Origin: Mycobacterium florentinum
GTDB taxonomy: Bacteria; Actinomycetota; Actinomycetes; Mycobacteriales; Mycobacteriaceae
Assembly (NCBI RefSeq): GCF_010730355.1
Contig: NZ_AP022576.1
Location: 2,418,001 to 2,482,000 of the forward strand
Reading direction: 5' to 3'
DNA length: 64,000 nucleotides
Below, piece by piece: positions 45,492 through 56,556 of this stretch. The notes beneath the pieces are model-generated. The model was not told the DNA's origin, did not search any database, and was given only the letters and a program-made list of their open reading frames with translations. The position numbers and the translations under genes were made by a program. Every line of letters starts with the position of its first letter. Position 1 is the stretch's first letter.

Positions 45492-46205
45492 ATGGCCACG
45501 CGCAGCTTGATCGGAAAGGCCTTCTGGAAAACAGGGGCCGTACTCGCCGCCACGCTCATCGTCGCTGCCTGTGGGGGATCGACGCAGGCACGCGCCATCA
45601 CGTTGACGTTCATCCGAAACGCACAGACGCAAGCCGACGCCGACGGAATCATCAACACCGATCCGCCCGGCCTCGGCCTCACCGCCGAGGGCAAGGGCCA
45701 CGCCCAGCAGCTCGCGCATCAGAGCGGCCGCAACGACTTCGACGCCGTCTACGCCTCCGCGATGGCCGACGCACAGCAGACCGCCGGGCCGCTGGCCAGC
45801 GAACTCGGCAAGCAGGTCGAAGTCCTGTCTGGCGTGCAGGCACTCAACGCCGGCTGGTACAACGGCAAACCCCAATCGATGGCGGCTGCGACGTATCTGT
45901 TGGCGCCGGCGGACTGGATCAACGGTGACGTCGCGGACAGCATCCCGGGATCAGTCAGCGGCAAGCAGTTCAACGACGAGTTCACTGCCGCGGTCAACAA
46001 GGTCTACAACAGCGGCCACAGCAAGCCGGTGGTGTTCTCCCAGGGCACGGCGATCATGGCGTGGACGCTGATGAACGCCCGCAACGGCAAGAGCAGCCTG
46101 CTGACCAGCCATCCCCTGCCGAACATCGGCCGCGTGGTGATCACCGGCAACCCGACCGACGGGTGGACGCTGGTCGAGTGGGACGGCATCCGCAACTTCA
46201 GCTGA
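45492..46205 (+). CDS. lpqD: LpqD lipoprotein, degenerate histidine-phosphatase fold
   Basis: The 237-residue lipoprotein has a signal and lipobox LIVAACGG with C27 as the lipidated residue. The rest has the histidine phosphatase (phosphoglycerate mutase-like) layout, but the catalytic RHG motif reads R42-N43-A44 (TFIRNAQTQ), so the nucleophilic His is missing. A later FSQGTAIM replaces the second catalytic His region. It is therefore probably not an active phosphatase but a binding or scaffold protein at the cell envelope. It corresponds to Rv3390. Confidence 0.9.
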   Translation: MATRSLIGKAFWKTGAVLAATLIVAACGGSTQARAITLTFIRNAQTQADADGIINTDPPGLGLTAEGKGHAQQLAHQSGRNDFDAVYASAMADAQQTAGPLASELGKQVEVLSGVQALNAGWYNGKPQSMAAATYLLAPADWINGDVADSIPGSVSGKQFNDEFTAAVNKVYNSGHSKPVVFSQGTAIMAWTLMNARNGKSSLLTSHPLPNIGRVVITGNPTDGWTLVEWDGIRNFS

Positions 46206-46224
46206 TCCCCGCTACCATGACTCC

Positions 46225-48225
46225 ATGCGGTATGTCGTTACCGGCGGTACCGGGTTTATTGGTCGCCGCGTCGTAGCTCGCCTGTTGGACACTCGGCCCG
46301 ACGCCGAGGTGTGGATTCTGGTCCGGCGCCAGTCGCTGGAACGCTTCGAACGCCTCGCCGCCCAGTGGGGTGAACGCGCCAAACCGCTGGTCGGTGAGCT
46401 GCCGGAGCTGGCGCTGACCGACGAGACGGTCGCCGAGCTGGGCCGGGTCGACCATCTGGTGCACTGCGCGGCGATCTACGACGTCACGGCCGGTGAAGCC
46501 GAACAGCGCGCCACCAACGTCGAGGGCACCCGCGCCGTCATCGGGCTGGCGCGACGCCTGGGCGCGACGTTGCATCACGTGTCGTCGATCGCCGTGGCGG
46601 GAGATTTCCCCGGTGAGTACACCGAAGACGACTTCGACGTCGGCCAGCAACTGCCCACCCCATACCACCAGACGAAGTTCGAAGCCGAACTGCTGGTGCG
46701 CTCGGAGCCCGGGTTGCGCTACCGCATCTACCGTCCCGCCGTCGTGGTCGGCGACTCCCGCACCGGCGAGATGGACAAGATCGACGGCCCGTACTACTTC
46801 TTCGGCGTGCTGGCCAAGCTGGCCATCCTGCCGTCGTTGACCCCGATCCTGCTGCCCGACATCGGGCGCACCAACATCGTCCCGGTCGACTACGTCGTCG
46901 AGGCGCTGGTCGCACTGATGCACACCGACGGCACCGATGAGCAGACATTCCACCTGACTTCGCCGAAAACCATTGGGCTGCGCGGTATTTACCGCGGAGT
47001 CGCCAAGGCCGCGGGCCTGCCGCCGCTGCGCGGCTCGCTGCCTCGTTCGGTGGCCGCACCGGTGCTGAAGGCCAGCGGACGCGCCAAACGGGTGCGCAAC
47101 ATGGCGGCCACCCAGCTCGGGATTCCGGCCGAGGTGCTGGATCTGGTCGACCTGATCCCGACTTTCGTCAGCGATACGACGCAAAACACCTTGCACGGCA
47201 GCGGAATTGAGGTCCCCTCGTTCGCCAGTTACGCACCCAAGCTGTGGCAGTACTGGGCCGAGCACCTCGATCCCGATCGCGCCCGCCGCGATGCACCGCA
47301 CGGCCCGCTGCAGGGCCGGCACGTGATCATCACCGGCGCATCCAGCGGCATCGGACGGGCGTCGGCGATCGCGGTCGCCGAGCGGGGCGCCACGGTGTTC
47401 GCGCTGGCCCGCAACGGCTCCGCACTCGACGAGCTGGTCGCCGAGATCCGCGCGAACGGCGGTCAGGCCCATGCCTTTACCTGCGATGTCACCGACTCGG
47501 TATCGGTGGAGCACACCATCAAAGACATCCTGGGCCGGTTCGGTCATGTCGACTATCTGGTGAACAACGCGGGCCGGTCGATTCGCCGTTCGGTGGTCAA
47601 CTCCACCGACCGGCTGCACGACTACGAGCGGGTGATGGCAGTCAACTACTTCGGCGCGGTCCGAATGGTGCTGGCGCTGCTCCCGCATTGGCGGGAGCGC
47701 CGATTCGGTCACGTGGTCAACGTCTCCAGCGCGGGTGTGCTGGCCCGCAATCCGAAGTACAGCTCGTATCTGCCGACCAAGGCCGCGCTGGACGCGTTCT
47801 CCGACGTGGTCGCCTCCGAGACGTTGTCCGACCACATCACGTTCACCAATATCCATATGCCGCTGGTGAAGACGCCGATGATCGCGCCGTCGCAGCGGCT
47901 CAACCCGGTGCCGCCGATCAGCCCCGGGCGGGCGGCGGCGATGGTGGTGCGCGGACTGGTCGAGAAACCGGCCCGCATCGACACTCCGCTGGGCACCCTG
48001 GCCGAGGCCGGCAACTACCTGTTGCCCAGGACTTCACGGCGAATTCTGCACCAGGTCTATCTGGGTTACCCGGATTCCGCTGCCGCGCTGGGTGTTTCGT
48101 CGGCTACCGGTGGACACGCACCGGCCCGCCGTCGGCCCAAACGCCCGGTGCGTGCCGTCGGCCGCATCGGGGTCCCCCGACCGGTCCGTAAGGCGATCCG
48201 CCTGGTGCCCGGGGTTCATTGGTGA
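46225..48225 (+). CDS. acrA1: AcrA1, fused NAD-binding reductase/short-chain dehydrogenase (fatty acyl-CoA reductase-like)
   Basis: The 666-residue two-domain protein has an N-terminal extended SDR resembling fatty acyl reductases (VTGGTGFIG 5-13; Y147-xxx-K151) and a C-terminal classical SDR (ITGASSGIGR; NVSSAGVL; Y515-xxx-K519). Such fusions reduce fatty acyl-CoA to aldehyde or alcohol. A basic, proline-rich C-terminus (ARRRPKRPVRAVGR) may contact membranes. It corresponds to Rv3391. Its stop overlaps the iunH start (GTGA); the cmaA1 gene found between them in M. tuberculosis is not here. Confidence 0.91.
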   Translation: MRYVVTGGTGFIGRRVVARLLDTRPDAEVWILVRRQSLERFERLAAQWGERAKPLVGELPELALTDETVAELGRVDHLVHCAAIYDVTAGEAEQRATNVEGTRAVIGLARRLGATLHHVSSIAVAGDFPGEYTEDDFDVGQQLPTPYHQTKFEAELLVRSEPGLRYRIYRPAVVVGDSRTGEMDKIDGPYYFFGVLAKLAILPSLTPILLPDIGRTNIVPVDYVVEALVALMHTDGTDEQTFHLTSPKTIGLRGIYRGVAKAAGLPPLRGSLPRSVAAPVLKASGRAKRVRNMAATQLGIPAEVLDLVDLIPTFVSDTTQNTLHGSGIEVPSFASYAPKLWQYWAEHLDPDRARRDAPHGPLQGRHVIITGASSGIGRASAIAVAERGATVFALARNGSALDELVAEIRANGGQAHAFTCDVTDSVSVEHTIKDILGRFGHVDYLVNNAGRSIRRSVVNSTDRLHDYERVMAVNYFGAVRMVLALLPHWRERRFGHVVNVSSAGVLARNPKYSSYLPTKAALDAFSDVVASETLSDHITFTNIHMPLVKTPMIAPSQRLNPVPPISPGRAAAMVVRGLVEKPARIDTPLGTLAEAGNYLLPRTSRRILHQVYLGYPDSAAALGVSSATGGHAPARRRPKRPVRAVGRIGVPRPVRKAIRLVPGVHW

Positions 48226-49250
48226 CGCAATCCTCGCCGGTGTTCGCCGATGTCGACACCGGCGTCGACGATGCGCTGGCCTTGATCTACCTGTTGGCCA
48301 GCCCTGACGCCGATCTGGTCGGCATCGCCTCGACCGGGGGAAACGTTGGCGTGCAACAGGTGTGTGCCAACAACCTGGGCCTGCTCGAGCTGTGCCAGGC
48401 CACCAGTGTCCCGGTGTCGAAGGGCGCCGACGAGACGCTGACCGGCCCGCTGCGAACGCCCTCGAAAGTCCACGGCCCGCGGGGCCTGGGCTATGCCGAC
48501 GTGCCGGCGAGCGAGGCGGCGCTGACCGACTACGACTCGGCGACGGCCTGGGTGCGCGCGGCACGGGCGTTTCCCGGCGAGCTGATCGGCGTGGCCACCG
48601 GCCCGCTGACCAATCTGGCGCTCGCGCTGCGCGCCGAGCCCGCACTGCCAACCCTGTTGCGCCGACTGGTGATTATGGGCGGCTCCTACGACCACATCGG
48701 CAACACCACCGCCGTGGCGGAATGGAACATCAGCGTGGACCCGGAGGCTGCCGCCGAGGTTTTCGCGGCCTGGTCCGACGAAGGCCTTGGGCCGCAGCGG
48801 CTTCCGATCCTGTGCGGCTTGGATCTGACCCGAAACGTCGCGATCACACCGGAAGTCCTGGCGAGACTGGCAGCTAGCGCGGGGTCGACGTCGACGATCA
48901 TGAGCGTGGACGACAAGCGGGGCACCCTGTCGACCGCATCCAATCCGGTGATCCGGGTGATCGAAGACGCGATGCGGTTCTACCTCGAGGGCTATTACGA
49001 CAACGGACATGGATATCTGGCGCATCTGCACGACCCCTTGGCCGCGGCGGTCGCGCTGGACCCCGAACTCATCGCGACCCGTTCCGGGCGGGTGGACGTC
49101 GAGCTCGACGGCACCCTGACGCGCGGTATGACAGTGACCGACTGGCGTCGAGAACCCAACGCACGCATCGGTGTTGGCGTCGACCCGGCGGCATTCTTCG
49201 AACGGTTCATCGAACGCGTGGGGCCGTTCGCGCGCCGGCTCGCCCCGTAA
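48222..49250 (+). CDS. iunH: Inosine-uridine preferring nucleoside hydrolase
   Basis: The 342-residue nucleoside hydrolase cleaves the N-glycosidic bond of ribonucleosides for salvage. The calcium-binding motif is DVDTGVDDALAL (D10, D12, D16, D17), and VIMGGSYDHIGNTTAVAEWNI is the second conserved region. GTG at 48222 overlaps the acrA1 stop. It corresponds to Rv3393. A short hairpin (GCCCC-GTAAA-GGGGC, 49242-49256) spans its stop codon, followed by the palindrome GGGCCCGGGCCC, possibly a terminator. Confidence 0.93.
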   Translation: MTQSSPVFADVDTGVDDALALIYLLASPDADLVGIASTGGNVGVQQVCANNLGLLELCQATSVPVSKGADETLTGPLRTPSKVHGPRGLGYADVPASEAALTDYDSATAWVRAARAFPGELIGVATGPLTNLALALRAEPALPTLLRRLVIMGGSYDHIGNTTAVAEWNISVDPEAAAEVFAAWSDEGLGPQRLPILCGLDLTRNVAITPEVLARLAASAGSTSTIMSVDDKRGTLSTASNPVIRVIEDAMRFYLEGYYDNGHGYLAHLHDPLAAAVALDPELIATRSGRVDVELDGTLTRGMTVTDWRREPNARIGVGVDPAAFFERFIERVGPFARRLAP

Positions 49251-49275
49251 AGGGGCCCGGGCCCGCACCCTCACG

Positions 49276-49308
49276 TTGACAGAACCGGCCAGCAACGTGG
49301 AATAGTTG
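49276..49308 (+). promoter_or_regulatory. Candidate promoter of the KasB-like gene
   Basis: TTGACA at 49276-49281 is a consensus -35 hexamer; TAGTTG at 49303-49308 (spacing 21) or an overlapping AATAGT is a weak -10. This is the only region from which the orphan synthase could have its own promoter. A GGGAGG Shine-Dalgarno (about 49341-49346) precedes the ATG. Confidence 0.4.
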
Positions 49309-49355
49309 GGTGTCTGCGCGGGGTTGCGTTAGTCAACACCGGGAGGACCTTCGCG

Positions 49356-50609
49356 ATGACAGAGCTGGTTACGGGGAAGGCGCTACCGAATGTAGTGGTC
49401 ACCGGCATTGCCATGACGACCGCATTGGCGACGGACGCCGAGAGCACCTGGAAGTTGTTGCTGGACAGTCAAAGCGGCATCCGCACGCTTGAGGACTCGT
49501 TTATCGAGCACTATGACCTGCCGGTACGCATCGGCGGGCACCTGCTGGAGGATTTCGACCACGGGTTGACGCGCGCCGAGCGGCACCGGATGGGCTGGCT
49601 GCCGAAGATGACCACCATTTTGGGCCGCCGGGTGTGGGAGAACGCCGGCTCGCCTGAGATCGACCCCAACCGATTGCTGGTGTCCGTGGGCACCGGCCTG
49701 GGCTCGGCCGAGCAAATCGTCTTCAGCTACGACGACATGCGGGCCCGCGGTATCCAGGCGGTTTCGCCGTTGGCGGTAGCGAAGTACATGCCCAACGCCC
49801 CTGCCGCGGCGATCGGGCTGGAACGACACGCCCGGGCCGGGGTGCTCACCCCGATTTCGGCGTGCGCATCCGGCTCCGAAGGCATCGCACAGGCGTGGCG
49901 CAATATCGTCCTCGGCGAGGCCGATATCGCCATCTGCGGCGGTGTCGAGGTCAAGATCGAAGCGGTCGCGATCGCGGCGTTCGGCCAGATGCGCATCGTG
50001 TTGTCGACGAAGAACGACGACCCGGCCGGGGCGTGCCGCCCGTTCGACCGGGACCGCACCGGCATCGTGTTCGGCGAGGCCGGCGCGCTGATGGTCATCG
50101 AGACCGAGGAGCACGCCAAGGCCCGGGGCGCCGACATCCTGGCCCGGATCATGGGCGCCAGCATCACCTCCGACGGCTTTCACATGGTGGCGCCGGACCC
50201 CAACGGCGCACGCGCCGGACATGCGATGAGCAGGGCGATTCAGCTGGCGGGGCTGACACCGGCCGACATCGACCACGTCAATGCCCACGCCACCGGCACC
50301 TTGGTCGGCGACCTGGCCGAAGGCAAGGCCATCAACAACGCGCTGGGCAACAACAAACCGGCCGTGTATGCGCCCAAGGCCGCGTTAGGTCACTCGGTGG
50401 GGGCGGTCGGCGCGGTGGAGTCGATCCTGACCGTGCTGGCGCTGCGGGATCGGGTGATCCCGCCGACCCTGAACCTGGAGAATCTGGATCCAGAGATCGA
50501 CTTGGACGTGGTGTCGGGCAAGCCGCGGCCCGGCGATTACCGGTACGCGCTCAACAACTCGTTCGGATTCGGCGGCCACAACGTCGCCATTGCTTTCGGC
50601 CGGTATTGA
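49356..50609 (+). CDS. KasB-like 3-oxoacyl-ACP synthase II, orphan copy
   Basis: This 417-residue beta-ketoacyl-ACP synthase resembles mycobacterial KasB/KasA from its first residues (MTELVTGKA) to its last ([10 protein letters not shown]). The active site is complete: C170 (SACASGSEG), H311 (NAHATGT), K341 and H346 (APKAALGHS). KasA/B elongate meromycolate chains in FAS-II. Here it is not beside fabD-acpM-kasA-accD6 but alone between iunH and imuB, so it is probably a third KAS of this type with a specialised chain or pathway. It is convergent with imuB, 7 bases apart. Confidence 0.9.
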   Translation: MTELVTGKALPNVVVTGIAMTTALATDAESTWKLLLDSQSGIRTLEDSFIEHYDLPVRIGGHLLEDFDHGLTRAERHRMGWLPKMTTILGRRVWENAGSPEIDPNRLLVSVGTGLGSAEQIVFSYDDMRARGIQAVSPLAVAKYMPNAPAAAIGLERHARAGVLTPISACASGSEGIAQAWRNIVLGEADIAICGGVEVKIEAVAIAAFGQMRIVLSTKNDDPAGACRPFDRDRTGIVFGEAGALMVIETEEHAKARGADILARIMGASITSDGFHMVAPDPNGARAGHAMSRAIQLAGLTPADIDHVNAHATGTLVGDLAEGKAINNALGNNKPAVYAPKAALGHSVGAVGAVESILTVLALRDRVIPPTLNLENLDPEIDLDVVSGKPRPGDYRYALNNSFGFGGHNVAIAFGRY

Positions 50610-50616
50610 CACCTCC

Positions 50617-52188
50617 TTACTCGTAGATCCCTTCGAGGTACCACCGTCGCTGGCGATAGCACAGCAGCAATGCCCGCTCACTTTCCAGCAACACCTGGGC
50701 GCGGGCGCTGCGGCCCGCCGATCGGTCCGGATCCCACCACCGCTCGTCGACCGGCCACGGTCCGGTCCACCAGCGCAACGGGTCGTCCTGGCCGCGGGCG
50801 ACCAGGCGCGCCGGATCGGCGGAGAACAACCCCCGGCTGGTCACTCGTATCGAATTTCCTTGGGCATCAAGCAATTCCACCGGATCGTCGAGCAATACCG
50901 CCGGCGAGGGGTCTGGCAGCCGGCCGGGCCACGGCAACCCCGGGTCGGCATGCGGCACCGGCTCGTCGCCCAGCGGAGTCAACGTGATGCGTTCGGCCGG
51001 CCCGCGGCCTCCGGACAGCACCGGCACCCGCACCGCTTCCGGGCCGAGCAGGCCCTGCACCCGCACCAGGGCGCGGCGGGCCCGCAGCCTGTCCTCCTCA
51101 CCGAGGCCGCCCCATAACGGCAGCTGCAGCGCCTCGGCCGACACCACCTCCACCGCCTGCAGCCGCAGCACTGTCACCGGCGCCGTCGGGCGGGGGTTGC
51201 GGGCGGTCCGGTTGCTCAACCACCCGTCCAGTTGCCAGCGCACCCGATCGGCGGTGGCGTCCTCGGTCAACGGCTCAGCGCATCGCCATACCCGGTTCAG
51301 TTCTTCGCCGTTGGCGGTGACGGCGTGAATGGACAGCCGGGTGCATCCCACTCCGGCGGACATCAGCATCTGGTGCAGCGTGCCGGCCAGCGAGCGCCCG
51401 GCGAATGCCGCGGCGTCGACCCGGTCGATCGGCGGATCGCAGTCCAGCACCGCCTCGAGTTCGCCCGGCGGCTCGCGCCCGTACGGTCCCCGCTCGGGTT
51501 CGCCGCGGGCGAACCGGTGCGCGCTGCGCCCGTCGGCGCCGAACCGGGAAGCCACGTCGGTCGCCGACAGCGCGGCGAACTGACCGATGGTGCGAATCCC
51601 TAACCTCCACAACAGATCCGTGAGCTCCTCTCGCCCCGGACCGGACAGGCTCGGCTCGGTGGCCAGCTGCCGGATCGACAGCACCGACAGAAACTTCGCA
51701 TCGCCGCCGGGCTCCACGACACGACCCGCCCGGGCGGCGAAGACCGCGGTGGACAGCTGGTCGGCGATCCCGACCTGGCACTCGGCGCCGGCTGCGGCCA
51801 CCGCGTCGATCAGCCGTTCGGCGGCGTGGGCTTCAGACCCGAAATAGCGGGCCGCTCCGCGCACCGGCAACACCAGGAGGCCGGGCCGCAGCACCTCGGC
51901 GCGGGGCACCAGATCGTCGACCGCCGCTATTACCACCTCGAAGAAGCGGGCGTCGCGGTCGGCGTCGGCGGTGGCGACATGCAGTTGCGGGCAACGGGCC
52001 GCCGCCTCCCGGCGTCGCAACCCTCGCCGCACTCCGGCCGCACGCGCGGCCGACGAGCAGGCGATCACCCGGTTGGCCAGGGTGACCGCGATCGGGGTCG
52101 TCGTGGATTGGCCCGCTGCCGCCGCCGCCGCGACCGCGGGCCAGTCCATGCACCAAATGGCCAGCACCCGAGAGGACACCGAACTCAC
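50617..52188 (-). CDS. imuB: ImuB, non-catalytic Y-family polymerase-like mutasome protein
   Basis: The 523-residue Y-family polymerase homologue acts as a hub between DnaE2, ImuA' and the beta clamp. The N-terminal palm-like region ([15 protein letters not shown]) keeps one acidic position, but the second catalytic acidic pair is replaced ([15 protein letters not shown]). The clamp-binding motif QLPLWG is at 355-360. GTG at 52188 overlaps the imuA' stop (GTGA). It is SOS-induced with imuA'. It corresponds to Rv3394c. Confidence 0.94.
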   Translation of the reverse strand: MSSVSSRVLAIWCMDWPAVAAAAAAGQSTTTPIAVTLANRVIACSSAARAAGVRRGLRRREAAARCPQLHVATADADRDARFFEVVIAAVDDLVPRAEVLRPGLLVLPVRGAARYFGSEAHAAERLIDAVAAAGAECQVGIADQLSTAVFAARAGRVVEPGGDAKFLSVLSIRQLATEPSLSGPGREELTDLLWRLGIRTIGQFAALSATDVASRFGADGRSAHRFARGEPERGPYGREPPGELEAVLDCDPPIDRVDAAAFAGRSLAGTLHQMLMSAGVGCTRLSIHAVTANGEELNRVWRCAEPLTEDATADRVRWQLDGWLSNRTARNPRPTAPVTVLRLQAVEVVSAEALQLPLWGGLGEEDRLRARRALVRVQGLLGPEAVRVPVLSGGRGPAERITLTPLGDEPVPHADPGLPWPGRLPDPSPAVLLDDPVELLDAQGNSIRVTSRGLFSADPARLVARGQDDPLRWWTGPWPVDERWWDPDRSAGRSARAQVLLESERALLLCYRQRRWYLEGIYE

Positions 52189-52868
52189 CCGGTTCGCGTT
52201 CGGCCGATCACCCGTCTCCCCGCGCACACCCCGCTGACCTGCAGCCGCACTCCGCTGATTCGCCCGAATCCGCAGACCGGGGTGTCCCGGTTACCCGCCG
52301 TGATCTCGTAGCCGCAGACCCGGGCGGCAAGCCGCGTCGGTGCCCCTTGCCAGTCGCCGTCGGTGACCAGCAGGGTGCAGCCCTTGATGCGGGCGCGAGC
52401 CACCACTGCCCGCGCCCGGGTCAGCGGCACCCGGCGCCCACCCAGACCGAGCACCACCAGATCCATGCCGTCGACGAGCACCGCGGCCACCTCCACCGGA
52501 TCGGTCCCGGGATCCGGTATCACCGCGAGCCGGCTCAGATCCGCTCCCATCTCCACCGCGGCCAGCAGCCCGATATCCGGCTGACCGACGATGGCCGCGT
52601 TTCCCCCGGCCGCCGTCACCGCGGCGACCATGCTCAGCAGCAGCGATCGCGCCCCGGACAGCACCGCCACCGACCCCCGGGGCAGCTGTGTGGGTAGCGC
52701 CTCGGCCAGCCACCGCGGGACCGGCAGTTGGGCTTCCGTTTCCGGCAGCAGGTCCTCGTCGGCGGCGACGGGCCTCCCGGGCGATTTTCCGGACAACACC
52801 GCAATCTGGCGGCGTAGCGATTCGAGCTGTTCCGCACGATCCGGGTCGGAGGCGACAGCCGCCGTCAT
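52185..52868 (-). CDS. imuA': ImuA' mutasome accessory protein
   Basis: The 227-residue RecA/SulA-like protein is needed with ImuB and DnaE2 for damage-induced mutagenesis. It contains [23 protein letters not shown] in place of a Walker A loop (no lysine), and [26 protein letters not shown] at 52868 follows GGAGG by five bases; upstream ATG at 52892 lacks a Shine-Dalgarno and is closer to the LexA box. The imuB start overlaps its end. It corresponds to Rv3395c. Confidence 0.92.
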   Translation of the reverse strand: MTAAVASDPDRAEQLESLRRQIAVLSGKSPGRPVAADEDLLPETEAQLPVPRWLAEALPTQLPRGSVAVLSGARSLLLSMVAAVTAAGGNAAIVGQPDIGLLAAVEMGADLSRLAVIPDPGTDPVEVAAVLVDGMDLVVLGLGGRRVPLTRARAVVARARIKGCTLLVTDGDWQGAPTRLAARVCGYEITAGNRDTPVCGFGRISGVRLQVSGVCAGRRVIGRTRTG

Positions 52869-52900
52869 ATAGCCTCCTACCAGCGGTTCCATGTCATTGT

Positions 52901-52916
52901 TCGAAAATATGTTCGA
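52901..52916. promoter_or_regulatory. LexA (SOS) box of imuA'-imuB
   Basis: TCGAAAATATGTTCGA matches the SOS consensus TCGAAC-N4-GTTCGA at all but one base (A for C in the left arm). It lies 32 bases upstream of imuA' and 50 bases upstream of the divergent exported-protein gene. Confidence 0.88.
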
Positions 52917-52966
52917 AGTAAACACCCACCCTCCGACAACCGTCAAGAAACGGGAGAGGCTGCTTT

Positions 52967-53563
52967 ATGCGGTCGGTGCTGTTGTGGCTCCTGGTGCTTT
53001 TTTGTGGCGCGATCGTGACGCCCGCGCCGGCTCGAAGCGATTGCCAACCGGCCGAGTTCTTCCTCGCCGACAACGCCGATGCCCTGTTCGAGCCGCAGGC
53101 CGACCTGACGATCGCCCTCAACGGTGTCGCGGTCACGGGTTCGACGCCACTGGACGGGGTGTACTGGTCCCACGCGCGGCAGCGGATCACCGTGGAGCGT
53201 TCGCGCGAATTCCATCTGTGCGGCGCCGAGCCCGCCCTGCACGCCGCCGCCGAGGCACTGCGCCGCCAGTTCGACCAGGAATCGGTGCTGTCCTTCGACT
53301 ACCTGCCACCGCACGCGGCGGCGCAGAACGCGATCATCATCACCGTGCCGGATGTCGACATCGAGCGCCTCGGCACCGCGCTGGCCGCCGATCTCCCGGC
53401 CTGCACCCGGCTGCGCGGCGGCTCCGTCACCGCGACCGACCACACCCTGATCCTGATTGCCACAAACGGCGATCGCGATATGGCCCGCCGGCTCGTCACC
53501 GAGGCCGGCGGCAACTGGCAAGCTGCCGAAATTGCTTATGGCAGAAGCGAATTCGTGGAGTAG
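52967..53563 (+). CDS. Exported protein of unknown function
   Basis: The 198-residue protein has a signal peptide (residues 1-23, LLWLLVLFCGAIVTPAPARS; cleavage near ARS/DC) and an alpha/beta domain with three later cysteines. There are segments such as ENAD-like FFLADNADALFEPQADLTI and IIITVPDVDIERLG. I do not recognise a characterised family. It begins next to the SOS box shared with imuA' and may respond to it, which is inference. A membrane/exported protein occupies the same place in M. tuberculosis (Rv3395A by my recollection). Confidence 0.75.
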   Translation: MRSVLLWLLVLFCGAIVTPAPARSDCQPAEFFLADNADALFEPQADLTIALNGVAVTGSTPLDGVYWSHARQRITVERSREFHLCGAEPALHAAAEALRRQFDQESVLSFDYLPPHAAAQNAIIITVPDVDIERLGTALAADLPACTRLRGGSVTATDHTLILIATNGDRDMARRLVTEAGGNWQAAEIAYGRSEFVE

Positions 53564-53585
53564 TTATGGCAGTGTTGCCTCGGGC

Positions 53586-53636
53586 GTGAAACTAATTTCA
53601 CATTCGCGCTCGAGCGTGAAGCTAACTTCACGCTCG
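53586..53636. terminator. Tandem hairpins between convergent genes
   Basis: Two perfect hairpins with identical CTAA loops lie head to tail: GTGAAA-CTAA-TTTCAC (53586-53601) and CGAGCGTGAAG-CTAA-CTTCACGCTCG (53611-53636). They share the unit GCGTGAARCTAAYTTCAC, so one probably arose by duplication. They lie between the ends of the exported-protein gene and guaA, fitting a bidirectional terminator. Confidence 0.7.
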
Positions 53637-53655
53637 GCGCGGGGCGCGCTAAACG

Positions 53656-55239
<1,584 letters not shown>

Positions 55240-55298
55240 GGGCACGAGTCTAGTGGGGTCCGTCAGCCGTCCCCATTCGTTACCGGCCCGGGCCCTCG

Positions 55299-56495
55299 TC
55301 ACAACAGGTTGGTCGGTTGTGCAATGCCGAATCGGCTGTTGGCGTAGCCCTTCAGGGCCGCCGGGCTGAAGTACGCGTGCTGGCCGAGGGTGTGCAGATC
55401 CCGGAAGCAGCGTTGCAGGGGGTGACTCGCGTGCACCGCGCCCGCACCGGTCAGGCCGAAGGCCGTATCGACCGCGTGACGTGACGCGCGCATCGCCTGT
55501 TGAGCGGCAAGCCGGAAGCCGGCGCGCTGCTGCAGCGAGGGCGGATCGCCGGCGCAGGCGGTTTCCCACAGGGCATTGGCTTCATCGAGCACGAAGGCGC
55601 GCGCAGACCTCAAACCCGCTTCGGCGCCGGCGAACTCGACCTGGGCAGCGGGATCCTTCGCGAGCGGCTCGGACGCCATGACGCGCAGCTTCGTCGTCGC
55701 GAAATCGGCGAATTCGTCAAGCGCGCGTCGCGCGATCCCGAGCGGGACACCGACCATACCGATCCCGGCGAGCGTGAAGAACGGAATCCGCCACAACGGG
55801 CCGTCGTGGCGGGCCGCCTGGAAGAACGGGCTGATGGTGTGTTCCTCGGCGACTTTGACACCGCGGGCGGCCACCTCGTTGCTGCCGGTGGCGCGCAACC
55901 CCAGGACGTCCCAATTGTCGACGATCTCGGTGTCGGCGCGCGGGAAGAACGCCAGGCGCTGGTCGGGTCCCTGGTCGGGGATCGTGCGCGGCGCATCGCC
56001 GTCGAAGACGAAGATCCCGCCCAGTATCCATTCGGCGTGGCGGCAACCACTGGCAAACGGCCACCGCCCGTCGACGTCGAACCGGCCGCCACCGTCCGGG
56101 ACGGCACGACCGGTGGGCGCAAAGATCGTGGCCGACAAAAAGTCGGCGTCTGAACCGAATAGCGCTGTGGCGACCGAGGGTTCGAGCCAGGCGGTGAACG
56201 CCGGGGCACCGCCGCCGATGGCAGCGACCCAGCCGGTGGAACCGTCGGCACGCGCCAGTTCCTCGATCATCTGGATGTTCTCGGCCGGGGCCATTTCGAA
56301 TCCGCCGAGCGAGCGCGGTTGTGACGCGCGGAAGATGCCGGCCGCGCGCAGGCGCTCGACCAGACCGAGCGGCAGTGTCCCGAGCGCCTCGGCGGCGTCG
56401 GCGCGCCGGGTGATCTCGGGTGCCAGTGCGCGCGCTACCGCGATGGAATTGTCGCCGTTCGACAGGCTGACGGCGGGGCATGTTGCACTTGTCAT
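55299..56495 (-). CDS. Flavin-dependent monooxygenase, acyl-CoA dehydrogenase fold (group D)
   Basis: The 398-residue protein of the acyl-CoA dehydrogenase superfamily is most like two-component monooxygenases of the HsaA/HpaB-like group. It has [54 protein letters not shown] and the C-terminal [21 protein letters not shown]. Such enzymes hydroxylate aromatics or desaturate side chains with reduced flavin from a partner reductase, which is not visible here. ATG at 56495. It diverges from a TetR regulator across 47 bases, so it is probably that regulator's target. Confidence 0.85.
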   Translation of the reverse strand: MTSATCPAVSLSNGDNSIAVARALAPEITRRADAAEALGTLPLGLVERLRAAGIFRASQPRSLGGFEMAPAENIQMIEELARADGSTGWVAAIGGGAPAFTAWLEPSVATALFGSDADFLSATIFAPTGRAVPDGGGRFDVDGRWPFASGCRHAEWILGGIFVFDGDAPRTIPDQGPDQRLAFFPRADTEIVDNWDVLGLRATGSNEVAARGVKVAEEHTISPFFQAARHDGPLWRIPFFTLAGIGMVGVPLGIARRALDEFADFATTKLRVMASEPLAKDPAAQVEFAGAEAGLRSARAFVLDEANALWETACAGDPPSLQQRAGFRLAAQQAMRASRHAVDTAFGLTGAGAVHASHPLQRCFRDLHTLGQHAYFSPAALKGYANSRFGIAQPTNLL

Positions 56496-56512
56496 GTCAC
56501 GTTCCCTACTTT

Positions 56513-56556
56513 AATACAGTAACTAGTATTCAATATAGGAGCATGTACTCAATTAT
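56513..56556. promoter_or_regulatory. AT-rich repeat region between monooxygenase and TetR genes
   Basis: The intergenic strip is AT-rich against its surroundings. It contains AATAC (56513-56517) and GTATT (56526-56530) as an inverted pair, and direct repeats GTATTCAATAT (56526-56536) and GTACTCAATTAT (56545-56556). These are candidate operator sequences for the adjacent TetR protein and cover its start region. Confidence 0.45.

Noticed and set aside
45492..46205. LpqD as an active histidine phosphatase
   Set aside because: The catalytic RHG reads RNA, so activity cannot be supported.
46198..47856. Minus-strand frame opposite acrA1
   Set aside because: Antisense shadow with skewed composition; acrA1 domains on the plus strand are unambiguous.
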